From positions 372,001 to 436,000 of the forward strand of contig NC_013223.1 in the NCBI RefSeq assembly GCF_000024325.1: a stretch of 64,000 bases of DNA, in the 5' to 3' direction. How positions within the stretch are numbered: the first letter of the stretch is position 1; every line of letters starts with the position of its first letter. The notes below the pieces were generated by a model. It saw only the letters and a list, made by a program, of their open reading frames with translations. It did no database searches and had not been told where the DNA came from. A program made the translations under genes and the position numbers. The stretch is from Desulfohalobium retbaense DSM 5692 (lineage in GTDB: Bacteria; Desulfobacterota; Desulfovibrionia; Desulfovibrionales; Desulfohalobiaceae). Shown in pieces: positions 8,952-17,989 of the stretch.

Positions 8952-10001
8952 CTACCAGCCGCCTGGCAGGCGTGATTTGTCGACATCGTCCCAGTCCGGT
9001 TCGCGCCAGGGAAGGTCCTGCGCCCAGTCCAGGGAGATCGCGAGTTCCCGGGTGTGGCCCTGATGGGAGACCAGCATGAGGATGTCCTCTTTGTGCTGGC
9101 GGGCCTTGCTGGAAAACGAGGCGGTCAAGGCCGCTGCCGACCGGATGGCAGTCTCGTCCCATTGGGCGCCGGGCAACGGGCGGGCGAGGGCGAGGGGGCC
9201 GGGCAGGTCTTTGAGTTTGAAAACAAAGTCATCGACTGCGGCGGTCTCGGCCAGGAGGATGTTGTCGCTCTGGTTGCGCCCGACACACAGCCACCGTGCG
9301 TCAGCCCAGAACTGGCGGCCGAGGTTGGCCAAGTGAAAGTCCGAGGCCGGCGGGGTGTGCCCACGTTTGAGCAGGGGCCAGTACCGTTTGGCTGACTCCG
9401 GTTCAGTCAACAGGCAGCCCCCGGCGGGTTGGGGAATCTCCGTGATCCCGAACTGCTCGGCCAAGCGGAGCTGCTCCTTGCGTCCCCGTCCCCGGACAGA
9501 CAACAAGTGTTCGCGGTTGACGATCCCCTGCTGTTCCACTGCCGACGGCGGCAGGAGTTGAGCGCTCAAGGGGCGGACCAGGATATCTTCAACGTCGGCC
9601 TTTTTCCGGATGGCCTGCAAGGTGTCCGAACGCTGGGACATGGGGCGCTGGCCCAGGACTTCCCCGGTGGCCAGAAAGCGGGCGGAGTAAGCGGCCATAT
9701 GCTGCTTGGCCAGTTGCAAAAGCAGGATTTTGCAGTCCACGCAAGGGTTGAGGACCTTGCCGAATCCGCTCTCCGGTCCAGCCAAAAGCATGTCCACAAA
9801 GGCCTGCCCGGCGTCAATGGCCTGCAGGGGGATATCGTAGGTCCGCTGCCAATGGGCCAGTCGGTCCGGGGCCCCGAAAAACGGGGTCACAAAATGAACG
9901 CCAAGGACACGCAGCCCTTGAGCCTGCAGAACCTTGGTGGCCAGGATCGAGTCCAGGCCACCAGAAAAAAGGGTTAGACCGTCGTAGTGTTCGTGCGCCA
10001 T
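8952..10001 (-). CDS. PP-loop ATPase (ThiI-like) fused to an NFACT-R/DUF814-like domain
   Basis: 349 residues. The N-terminal half is an N-type ATP pyrophosphatase: the PP-loop SGGLDS at residues 13-18, a CVDC pair at 87-90, and LATGEVLGQRPMSQ near 110-123, as in ThiI/MnmA-type tRNA thiolation enzymes. The C-terminal third (from about 237: LCVGRNQSDNILL, then FKLKDLPGPLALA) resembles the NFACT-R (DUF814) RNA-binding module, which reads VGRN...N and KD.PG in that family. The combination suggests an RNA-modification enzyme, probably sulfur transfer to tRNA, but the substrate is unknown. No THUMP or rhodanese domain is present, so it is not a full-length ThiI. Confidence 0.75.
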   Translation of the reverse strand: MAHEHYDGLTLFSGGLDSILATKVLQAQGLRVLGVHFVTPFFGAPDRLAHWQRTYDIPLQAIDAGQAFVDMLLAGPESGFGKVLNPCVDCKILLLQLAKQHMAAYSARFLATGEVLGQRPMSQRSDTLQAIRKKADVEDILVRPLSAQLLPPSAVEQQGIVNREHLLSVRGRGRKEQLRLAEQFGITEIPQPAGGCLLTEPESAKRYWPLLKRGHTPPASDFHLANLGRQFWADARWLCVGRNQSDNILLAETAAVDDFVFKLKDLPGPLALARPLPGAQWDETAIRSAAALTASFSSKARQHKEDILMLVSHQGHTRELAISLDWAQDLPWREPDWDDVDKSRLPGGW

Positions 10002-10258
10002 GCGGGCTGTCTACCCGAGGCACGGCGCTTCGGCAAGGGGCGTTATAAGACGCTGGCTCGCGGGCGCACATTGTTCCTGGCATGGGGCTCAGCGTTTGGG
10101 GTCGCCTCCGTTCTTTTTGCAGGACTGCGGGAAGATCCCGAAAACACGGACCGGATCGAGGGCGGGGCACCAAGGGGATGGGCCTTGGTTGCCCTGGCGG
10201 TGCCCTTTTGATAGACATTCCTTTTTGGAACACGCACGAGCAAACAAGCGAGACGAGC

Positions 10259-11326
10259 ATGGCCCGTAAACCGAATGTTTCACCGGAAGAATTGCGGAAA
10301 GAAGCCCTTGATACGGCGCTGACCACCATTGAGCGCAAATACGGCCAAGGGGCGGTGATGCGGTTGTCCGATGACGCCCACCAAGCAGTGCCCTTCATTC
10401 CGACGGGCTCCGTGGGGCTGGATCTGGCCCTGGGCATCGGCGGCATCCCGCGAGGCCGCGTGGTGGAAATCTATGGGCCCGAGTCCTCGGGGAAGACGAC
10501 CCTGGCCTTGGAAATTATCGCCCAGGCCCAAAAGGGTGGCGGCAATGCCGCTTTCGTCGATGCCGAACACGCCTTGGACGTCAACTATGCCAGGCGCCTC
10601 GGGGTCAAGACCGACGAACTGGTCGTCTCGCAGCCGGACTACGGCGAACAGGCCCTGGAAATCGCCGACCTGCTCGTGCGCTCCGGGGCGTTGGATGTCA
10701 TTGTCGTCGACTCGGTGGCCGCGCTTATTCCGCAGGCCGAACTCGAGGGCAACATGGGCGAAACCCAGGTCGGCAGCCAAGCCCGACTCATGTCCCACGC
10801 CATGCGGAAGTTGACCGGCTCTATCCACCGCTCCAAAACCTCGGTCATCTTTATCAACCAGATCCGGATGAAGATCGGCATGACCGGGTACGGCAGCCCG
10901 GAAACGACCACAGGCGGCAACGCCCTCAAATTCTATTCCTCGGTCCGGCTGGATATTCGCCGCATTCAGACTTTGAAGGACAAGGAAGAGTTTTACGGCA
11001 ACCGGGCCCGGGTCAAGGTGGTCAAGAACAAGGTCGCGCCCCCGTTTCGCGAGGCCCAGTTTGATATCCTGTATGGAACCGGGATCTCCAAAGAAGGCGA
11101 ACTCCTGGATATGGGCGTGGAGCATGGCATCGTGGACAAGTCCGGATCCTGGTACGCCTACGGCTCAGAGCGTCTGGGACAGGGCAAGGAAAATGTGCGG
11201 GCCTTTTTGCAGCAAAACCCGGAAATCAGTCAGGATATTGAAAACAAACTTCTCGTGCATCTGGGAATGAAGGATAACGGGCAGGAGCCAGCCGCTGACG
11301 GCGGCGAGGAACAAACCGAAGAATAG
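10259..11326 (+). CDS. recA: Recombinase RecA
   Basis: A 355-residue RecA. Landmarks are the Walker A loop GPESSGKTT near residues 75-83, the Walker B strand [10 protein letters not shown], loop L1 with [20 protein letters not shown], and loop L2 with [27 protein letters not shown]. The start [18 protein letters not shown] at 10259 matches the family; the frame extends upstream to 10082 without similarity. RecA forms the nucleoprotein filament for strand exchange and stimulates LexA self-cleavage. I could not identify a LexA operator in the 257 bases before it. It precedes alaS by 63 bases. Confidence 0.98.
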   Translation: MARKPNVSPEELRKEALDTALTTIERKYGQGAVMRLSDDAHQAVPFIPTGSVGLDLALGIGGIPRGRVVEIYGPESSGKTTLALEIIAQAQKGGGNAAFVDAEHALDVNYARRLGVKTDELVVSQPDYGEQALEIADLLVRSGALDVIVVDSVAALIPQAELEGNMGETQVGSQARLMSHAMRKLTGSIHRSKTSVIFINQIRMKIGMTGYGSPETTTGGNALKFYSSVRLDIRRIQTLKDKEEFYGNRARVKVVKNKVAPPFREAQFDILYGTGISKEGELLDMGVEHGIVDKSGSWYAYGSERLGQGKENVRAFLQQNPEISQDIENKLLVHLGMKDNGQEPAADGGEEQTEE

Positions 11327-11389
11327 CCATCCGGGCCCTGCGGCACAATGCGGAGACTTCCGGCAACACGAGCAAGAAATACGGAGAAT

Positions 11390-14035
11390 ATGGTGGTAAC
11401 GGCAGCCGAAATCAGACAACGTTTTCTCGAATACTTCGCCCGCCAGGGACACGAAATCGTCAAGAGTTCCCCCCTTGTGCCCAAGGATGATCCCAGCCTG
11501 TTGTTTACCAATGCCGGCATGGTCCAGTTCAAAAAGGTCTTTTTGGGACAGGACAAGCGCAACTACGTCCGGGCCACCACGTCACAAAAATGCCTGCGTG
11601 TCGGCGGCAAGCACAACGATCTTGAAAATGTCGGTCGCACCGCCCGTCACCACACCTTTTTCGAGATGCTCGGCAATTTTTCCTTCGGGGACTATTTCAA
11701 AAGAGAAGCGGTCGACTTTGCCTGGCGATTTTTGACCGAGGAACTCGGCCTGCCCAAGGATCGGCTCTACGCTTCGGTCTACCGTGAGGACGATGAGGCG
11801 TATGAGCTGTGGAAGGAGATCGCCGGTCTGCCCGACGAACGGATTTACCGTCTCGGAGAAAAGGACAATTTCTGGTCCATGGGAGATACCGGTCCTTGCG
11901 GGCCGTGTTCAGAGATTTTGATCGACCAGGGCAGCCATATGTCCTGCGGACCGGAGTGCGAGATCGGCGTGTGCGAATGCGACCGGTTTTTGGAGATCTG
12001 GAACCTGGTCTTCATGCAATTCGACCGCGACGCCTCGGGAACCATGACCCCGCTGCCCCAACCCTCGATCGATACCGGCATGGGCCTGGAACGCATCGCT
12101 GCGGTCTGTCAGGGCGTCTACTCCAATTTCGATACCGATCTCTTTTCCGGGTTGATCCGGACCACGGCTGAACGCGCCGGGGTCGTCTACGGCAAGGACG
12201 AGGAGATCAATACTGCCTTGCGCGTGATCGGAGACCACAGCCGGGCCGTGGCGTTCATGCTGGCCGATGGGATCCTGCCCTCCAATGAAGGGCGCGGCTA
12301 TGTTCTGCGGCGCTTGATCCGTCGGGCTTTTCGTTTTGGCCGCTTGATCGGGTTGCGCGATCCTTTCCTGTTCGATGTCTGCTCCCAGGTGGTCTCGGAA
12401 ATGGGCGACGATTATCCGGAATTGCACGAAACCGCTGCCTTCATGGTCAAAGTCGTCCGGCAGGAAGAAGAACGGTTCGGCACCACCCTGGATAAAGGAC
12501 TGGCCCTTTTGGAAGAGGAACTCGAATCCCTGCAGGGCGCCGGACAAACCCAGGTGCCTGGTGGGGTGGCCTTCAAGCTCTACGACACCTTCGGGTTTCC
12601 CATCGATATCGTCAATGACGTAGCTGAAGCGCGGGGCTTCACTGTCGATGAGGCCGGCTTCCAGGAGCATATGCAGGCCCAAAAGGAGCGTTCCAAAGCG
12701 GCCTGGTCCGGCAGCGGCGCCACTGACATGGCCGCCCGATTTGTGGCCCTGCTTGAAGCGGGCGTCCAATCCGATTTTGTCGGCTACGAGACATTGCAGT
12801 CGACCAGCCGGATTGCGGCGTTATTGAAGGACGATGGGCAGGAGGTCCAGGAACTCGCCGCCGGCGAAAACGGGTATCTGGTTACGGCCAGGACTCCGTT
12901 TTATGGCGAATCCGGCGGCCAGGTCGGCGACAGCGGCCGGGTTATCGGGCCGCGCGGCGACGGGGCGGTATTGGACACGATCAAGCCCGCTGCGCAGTTG
13001 ACGGTACACTCCATTACGGTCAAGCAAGGCTCCCTGGCCGTGGACGATGAGGCGGAACTCATTGTGGACGAGGGAGAGCGGGTGGCCACGGCCCGGAACC
13101 ATACCGTGACCCACCTTCTGCATGCGGCTTTGCGCGAAGTCCTGGGCGAGCACGTCAAGCAGGCGGGATCGCTTGTGGCCTCAGATCGCCTCCGCTTTGA
13201 TCTGACCCATATCCAGGCCTTGACCGCCGAGGAGATCCAGGCGGTGGAAGACAAGGTCAACCAATCGATCCTCGCCGACACCCCGGTTGAATCAGCCCAC
13301 ATGGACTATTCGCAGGCTGTCCAGGGGGGCGCGGTGGCCCTGTTCGGCGAAAAGTATGAGGACGAGGTCCGAGTTATCGATATCCCCGGTGTTTCCCGGG
13401 AGTTGTGTGGCGGCACCCATTTGCGCGCCACCGGGCAGGCCGGATTTTTTTGCATTTTGAGCGAGGCAGCGGTCTCCGCTGGCGTGCGGCGTATCGAAGC
13501 CGCCACCGGCTGGCAGGCGGTGCGCACTTTCACCGAGCAGCGCACCCGATTGCGTGAAGCCGCTCAGCTGTTGAAGGCCCCCCAAACCGAAATCACGGGA
13601 CGGATCCAGGATCTTCAGGAGCAATTGAAGTCGCTGCGCAAGGAGAAAGAGGCCCTTGAAGGGCAGCTCCAATCGGCCAAAGGCGGCGACCTCATGAGCC
13701 AGGTCGAGGAGCTTGGCGGCATTCCGGTTTTGACCGCAGAGGTCGAAGCCCCTGATGTCAAGACCCTGCGCGGGATGATGGATGATGTCCGTTCCAAATT
13801 GTCCTCAGGTGTGGTCCTGTTGGCTGCCAAGCAGGAAGCCAAGGCCATGCTGATTCTTTTTGTTTCTCAGGATCTGCACGACCGATTTACCGCCCCGGGG
13901 CTGATCAAGCAGGTGGCCCAGGAAATCGGCGGCAGCGGCGGCGGCCGCCCGGATGTGGCCCAGGCTGGCGGCGGCAATCCCGAAGGGATCCCGGCGGCCC
14001 TGGATTCCTTGCGCAACCTTGTCGGCGGGCAATAA
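11390..14035 (+). CDS. alaS: Alanine--tRNA ligase
   Basis: 881 residues from ATG 11390 (GGAG four bases before it); the frame opens at 11348 but the first 14 codons have no family support. The class II catalytic core starts near [10 protein letters not shown] and [16 protein letters not shown]. The editing domain carries the [11 protein letters not shown] zinc motif and [10 protein letters not shown]. The C-Ala domain ends in [15 protein letters not shown]. It charges tRNA-Ala and hydrolyses Ser/Gly mischarges. A conserved recA-alaS pair. Confidence 0.98.
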   Translation: MVVTAAEIRQRFLEYFARQGHEIVKSSPLVPKDDPSLLFTNAGMVQFKKVFLGQDKRNYVRATTSQKCLRVGGKHNDLENVGRTARHHTFFEMLGNFSFGDYFKREAVDFAWRFLTEELGLPKDRLYASVYREDDEAYELWKEIAGLPDERIYRLGEKDNFWSMGDTGPCGPCSEILIDQGSHMSCGPECEIGVCECDRFLEIWNLVFMQFDRDASGTMTPLPQPSIDTGMGLERIAAVCQGVYSNFDTDLFSGLIRTTAERAGVVYGKDEEINTALRVIGDHSRAVAFMLADGILPSNEGRGYVLRRLIRRAFRFGRLIGLRDPFLFDVCSQVVSEMGDDYPELHETAAFMVKVVRQEEERFGTTLDKGLALLEEELESLQGAGQTQVPGGVAFKLYDTFGFPIDIVNDVAEARGFTVDEAGFQEHMQAQKERSKAAWSGSGATDMAARFVALLEAGVQSDFVGYETLQSTSRIAALLKDDGQEVQELAAGENGYLVTARTPFYGESGGQVGDSGRVIGPRGDGAVLDTIKPAAQLTVHSITVKQGSLAVDDEAELIVDEGERVATARNHTVTHLLHAALREVLGEHVKQAGSLVASDRLRFDLTHIQALTAEEIQAVEDKVNQSILADTPVESAHMDYSQAVQGGAVALFGEKYEDEVRVIDIPGVSRELCGGTHLRATGQAGFFCILSEAAVSAGVRRIEAATGWQAVRTFTEQRTRLREAAQLLKAPQTEITGRIQDLQEQLKSLRKEKEALEGQLQSAKGGDLMSQVEELGGIPVLTAEVEAPDVKTLRGMMDDVRSKLSSGVVLLAAKQEAKAMLILFVSQDLHDRFTAPGLIKQVAQEIGGSGGGRPDVAQAGGGNPEGIPAALDSLRNLVGGQ

Positions 14036-14176
14036 GGTCGCTCCCCGGGCACAGGGACAACCGCCGGCCCGGTCGGACCGGTCTTTGATCTTCGGCGCAG
14101 CCACGTGCTCGAGTCGGCGCGCCTGAATCCGGCGCTTTGCAAGCCGCGCCGATGGACAACCAACCAAGGAAGGAAC

Positions 14177-15031
14177 ATGGCTGTTCCCATTCTTCATAAA
14201 CGGAAGCTCATTCCCGGCCGGGTCAGCGAGCTGGTGCTCGAAGCCCCTCAGATCGCTGCCAAGGCCGAGCCGGGTAATTTTATTATTCTGCGGCTGGCGG
14301 ACGACGGGGAGCGTATCCCGTTGACCATCGCGGACACGGATGCGGCGAAGGGAACGATCACTCTGGTGTACCTGGTGGTTGGCAAGTCCACGGCCCACTT
14401 GGAGACATTTGAGGCCGGCGACACCATCCTGGATGTCTGCGGCCCACTGGGGCGACCGACCCACATCGAGCCAGTGGGAACGGTCCTGTGCGTCGGCGGC
14501 GGCACTGGCATCGCTGCCATGCACCACATCGCCAAAGGGCACCAGTTGGCCGGCAACCATGTCGTTTCTGTTATCGGTGCCCGGAGTGAAGATCTGCTGC
14601 TTTTCGAGAAAGAGCTCACGGCCATCAGCGCAGAGGTGCTCGTGGCCACGGACGACGGGTCTCGCGGCCATAAAGGATTGGTCACCGAAGTTCTGGAACA
14701 GCGTATCCAGCAGGGGATCGAAGCCGGGGAGTCCATCGGTGAGATTGTGGCCGTCGGGCCAGTGCCCATGATGCGTGCCGTTGCGGAATTGACCCGGCCT
14801 TACGGGATCAAGACCACCGTGAGCCTGAATTCGATCATGGTCGACGGGATCGGTATGTGCGGCTCCTGCCGGGTCACCGTGGGAGACGCGGTGCGCTTCG
14901 CCTGTGTTGACGGCCCGGAATTCGACGCCCATCAGGTTGATTTCGAGGAAATGATGCGGCGGCAATGCACTTTCTCCGAGCAGGAAAAACTCTCCTACGA
15001 CCATTTTTGCCGGAAATGCCATCATGACTAA
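14177..15031 (+). CDS. nfnA: NADH-dependent ferredoxin:NADP oxidoreductase, FAD/[2Fe-2S] subunit (NfnA / SudB type)
   Basis: 284 residues of the dihydroorotate-dehydrogenase electron-transfer (PyrK-like) family. It has an FAD-binding barrel (EPGNFIILRLADDGERIPLTIAD), an NAD(P)-binding fold with CVGGGTGIAAMHHIAKG, and a C-terminal [2Fe-2S] motif (GMCGSCRVTVGD...FACVDGPEFDAHQVDF). With the next gene this forms the electron-bifurcating NfnAB or the related sulfide dehydrogenase SudBA; sequence alone does not separate these two. ATG 14177 has AAGGAAGG upstream. Its last 8 bases overlap nfnB. Confidence 0.88.
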   Translation: MAVPILHKRKLIPGRVSELVLEAPQIAAKAEPGNFIILRLADDGERIPLTIADTDAAKGTITLVYLVVGKSTAHLETFEAGDTILDVCGPLGRPTHIEPVGTVLCVGGGTGIAAMHHIAKGHQLAGNHVVSVIGARSEDLLLFEKELTAISAEVLVATDDGSRGHKGLVTEVLEQRIQQGIEAGESIGEIVAVGPVPMMRAVAELTRPYGIKTTVSLNSIMVDGIGMCGSCRVTVGDAVRFACVDGPEFDAHQVDFEEMMRRQCTFSEQEKLSYDHFCRKCHHD

Positions 15032-16445
15032 AAAGAAATCCAAGATTCTTCCCCGGCGTTCTATGCCCATGCAGGACCCCGCCGCACGAGTGGGGAATTT
15101 CAATGAGGTCGCCAACGGCTATAGTCTTGAGCTGGCCCAGGAAGAGGCGCGCCGTTGCCTGCAGTGCAAAACGCCCACCTGTCAGGACGGTTGCCCTGTT
15201 GAAGTCGATTGCAAACGTTTTATTCGGGAGTTGGCCGAAGGGCAGGTGGAACAGGCGTTTCGGACCATCAAGGAAACCAACAGCCTGCCCGCGGTCTGCG
15301 GCCGGGTCTGTCCGCAGGAAAACCAGTGCGAAGGCCGCTGCAAACTCCGGCCGACGGGGCAACCCGTGGCCATCGGCCGTCTGGAGCGGTATGTGGCCGA
15401 CGCCTTCTATGCTGGCACGGCCTGTGAAGCCACGGTTGGCCGTGAGGATTGCCCCATGATCCGTGAGGATCTCCGGGTGGCGGCCATCGGCTCCGGACCA
15501 GCGAGTTTGACCCTGGCTGGGTATTTGGCAGCGCAGGGGGTCAAGGTCGAAGTTTTCGAGGCCTTGCATCTGCCCGGCGGCGTGCTGTCTTACGGCATCC
15601 CGGAATTTCGGCTGCCGAAATCCATTGTCCGCACCGAGGTCGAAACCCTGAAGGAACAGGGCGTGGAATTCCACATGAACTGGGTCGGCGGCAAAACCAT
15701 GACCGTCGGTGATCTTTTTGATCAAGGATTCAAGGCCGTTTTTCTGGGCCTTGGGGCCGGACTGCCCCGGTTTATGAAGTTGCCGGGAGAAAATCTGATC
15801 GGCGTTTTTTCAGCCAATGAATATCTGACCCGGGTCAACCTCATGGGCGGATACCGTTTTCCGGACTATGACACGCCCGTGTTTCCCGGTCGCAAGGTCA
15901 CGGTCATCGGTGGCGGCAATGTGGCTATGGATGCTGCCCGGACCGCTCTGCGGCTCGGGGCTGAAGAGGTCCGCATCGTTTACCGGCGGACCCAGGAAGA
16001 AATGCCCGCACGGCTCGAGGAACTGGAACACGCCCTCGAAGAAGGGGTCCAACTGGAAATCCTGGCCTGTCCGGTCGCTTTTCAGGGCGACGAGGGGGGA
16101 CGGCTGACCAGCATGCGGGTCCAGAAGATGTGTCTGGGCGAGCCCGACGAGAGCGGTCGCTGCCGCCCCATGCCAGTGGAGGACGAAGCCTACGACCTGG
16201 AGACCGATCTGGCGATTATCGCCGTGGGATCCGGCCCGAATCAGATCCTGCTCAATGCCACACCGAATTTGGGGCTCAACAGCCGCGGCTATATCGAGGT
16301 CGACCAGGAAACCCTGGAGACCAACATGCCGATGGTTTTTGCCGGCGGAGATATCGTCACCGGCGCCGCGACCGTGGTTGAAGCCATGGGGGCCGGACGG
16401 CAGGCGGGCAAGGAGATCAGCCGGCGCCTGCTCAAGCAGGGGTAA
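15024..16445 (+). CDS. nfnB: NfnB / glutamate synthase small-subunit-like flavoprotein
   Basis: 473 residues. The N-terminus carries two [4Fe-4S] motif regions (CLQCKTPTCQDGCPVEVDC and CGRVCPQENQCEGRC), then an FAD-binding Rossmann fold (AAIGSGPASLTLAGYLAAQG) and an NAD(P)-binding fold (VTVIGGGNVAMDAARTALRLGA), ending with FAGGDIVTGAATVVEAMGAGR. The order is that of the GltD-like subunit that pairs with NfnA. In sulfate reducers the complex couples NADH, NADPH and ferredoxin pools. ATG 15024 overlaps the nfnA stop, which implies translational coupling. It is probably not a true glutamate synthase subunit because no gltB is nearby. Confidence 0.88.
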   Translation: MTKKKSKILPRRSMPMQDPAARVGNFNEVANGYSLELAQEEARRCLQCKTPTCQDGCPVEVDCKRFIRELAEGQVEQAFRTIKETNSLPAVCGRVCPQENQCEGRCKLRPTGQPVAIGRLERYVADAFYAGTACEATVGREDCPMIREDLRVAAIGSGPASLTLAGYLAAQGVKVEVFEALHLPGGVLSYGIPEFRLPKSIVRTEVETLKEQGVEFHMNWVGGKTMTVGDLFDQGFKAVFLGLGAGLPRFMKLPGENLIGVFSANEYLTRVNLMGGYRFPDYDTPVFPGRKVTVIGGGNVAMDAARTALRLGAEEVRIVYRRTQEEMPARLEELEHALEEGVQLEILACPVAFQGDEGGRLTSMRVQKMCLGEPDESGRCRPMPVEDEAYDLETDLAIIAVGSGPNQILLNATPNLGLNSRGYIEVDQETLETNMPMVFAGGDIVTGAATVVEAMGAGRQAGKEISRRLLKQG

Positions 16446-16567
16446 CCTGGATTTGACAATCATTGCCGGACCGTGGCGCCGCCACGTTTGCCTACACCAT
16501 AAAGAGAACAATCCTTTCCCGGATTTTCGGACAGTCTATTCAGGAGGGAGGATTCAGTCAGGATATC

Positions 16568-17722
16568 ATGACACAGAACAGCAACAATGAGACCCGCCCG
16601 GACGAGGTGGAGCCTCTCAACGATACCGTCTCCAGCGATACAGGACCTTCAGGAGAGGAGACGCCCCTGTATGCGGGAATCAAATTCCGCGATCAGGGGC
16701 AGATCTACTATTTCAAGGCTAATCCGTATGTTGTCGCTCCGCAGGACTCGGTTCTGGTGCAAACGGACCAGGGCCTGGGCATCGGACGGGTGGCCGTGGT
16801 GCGCGATACGCTTCCCGAGGGACTGGCCGAGCAGGAGATCAAGCCGATCTATCGTCTGGCCACCGAAGAAGACCTGGAGCAGGAGCAGGAAAACCTCGCG
16901 CTGGGACGGGATGCTTACTACTATTGCCGCGAACGCATCGAGGACCACGGGCTGGAGATGAAGCTGGTGGACGTCGACGTGTTTTTCGATCGCGGCAAGA
17001 TGATGTTTTATTTCACCGCCCCCGGCCGGGTCGATTTCCGGGAGCTGGTCAAAGATCTGGTCAAAAAATACCGCACCCGGATTGAGCTGCGTCAGATCGG
17101 GGTGCGGCATGAGGCCCAGATGGTCGGCGGGATCGGGAATTGCGGGCAGGTCTGCTGTTGTCGGCGATTTATGCGCCAATTCGAGCCGGTGACCATCAAG
17201 ATGGCCAAAGAGCAACAGCTGTTTCTCAATCCGGCCAAGATCTCCGGGGTTTGCGGACGGCTGTTGTGCTGTCTGAGTTTTGAAAAAGAGGCCTACGCCG
17301 ATTTCCAACGCCGGTGCCCGAAAGTGGGCAAGAATTACGAGACGGCCTGGGGACGGGTGAAGGTCTTACGGGCCAATCTGATGCGGGATTCCCTGGTCCT
17401 GTTGACCGCCGAAGGCGAGGAACAGGAACTCAAGCTCGAGGAGTGGGAACGTCTTGTGGGCGAGGCCGACGGCGCTCCCCCGCAGCAGAATTCCGGAGCT
17501 GGCACGCCTGAACCAAAGATCCACACGCCTGCGCCTGAGAAGCGCCGGGAAAACTCCCCTTCGTCCCCAAGCCCGGACAATGAGGGCAAGCCAGCGGAGA
17601 ACAAGGCGAACAAGCCTGAAAAAACAACGTCTTCAGCCCAGACGCAGGGCCAGGGGCAAAAAAAACGGCGTAGCGGCAAGAGTCGCAAGAAACGGCGCTC
17701 CAAGCGACACAACGATACGTAG
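16568..17722 (+). CDS. PSP1-domain protein, RicT/YaaT family
   Basis: 384 residues. An acidic N-terminal 35 residues lead to the PSP1 core with the Cys-rich signature GIGNCGQVCCCRRF and GVCGRLLCCLSFE. The C-terminal 100 residues are a low-complexity Pro/Lys/Gln tail ending in RRSGKSRKKRRSKRHN, which could bind nucleic acid. RicT of Bacillus is part of an iron-sulfur complex that affects RNA maturation; the role outside Firmicutes is not settled. ATG 16568 was chosen over the frame start at 16463. It lies between nfnB and metG on the same strand. Confidence 0.85.
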   Translation: MTQNSNNETRPDEVEPLNDTVSSDTGPSGEETPLYAGIKFRDQGQIYYFKANPYVVAPQDSVLVQTDQGLGIGRVAVVRDTLPEGLAEQEIKPIYRLATEEDLEQEQENLALGRDAYYYCRERIEDHGLEMKLVDVDVFFDRGKMMFYFTAPGRVDFRELVKDLVKKYRTRIELRQIGVRHEAQMVGGIGNCGQVCCCRRFMRQFEPVTIKMAKEQQLFLNPAKISGVCGRLLCCLSFEKEAYADFQRRCPKVGKNYETAWGRVKVLRANLMRDSLVLLTAEGEEQELKLEEWERLVGEADGAPPQQNSGAGTPEPKIHTPAPEKRRENSPSSPSPDNEGKPAENKANKPEKTTSSAQTQGQGQKKRRSGKSRKKRRSKRHNDT

Positions 17723-17989
17723 GAGGCCGCTGGGGTCTCTGGGCAATTTTGTGCTGTTTTCGGATTCGTGCCACAGGCTCGGGCATTGCGCCTGGGCCGT
17801 GTTGCGCGGAGCAATGTGGAGAGTGGAAGAAGAGCGACGGCCCCGTGTACGCGGGGCGTTGTCTTTTGGATACCGGGGCCCTGACTTCTCCTGGGTGCAT
17901 GGCAAGTGGAGCACGGGGGCTCACGGGGCCGGGAAATCCGTCAAAAGGGTCTCAGGGCGGCGTCGGGCCGTCAGGCAAGGAGAGACAGA

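Noticed and set aside
15024-16445. Assignment as a true glutamate synthase small subunit
   Set aside because: The coupled upstream gene is a PyrK-like [2Fe-2S] flavoprotein and there is no large subunit; NfnAB/SudBA fits better.
17840-17857. GCCCCG/CGGGGC hairpin before metG as a terminator
   Set aside because: The stem is short and the T content after it is weak; not enough to call.
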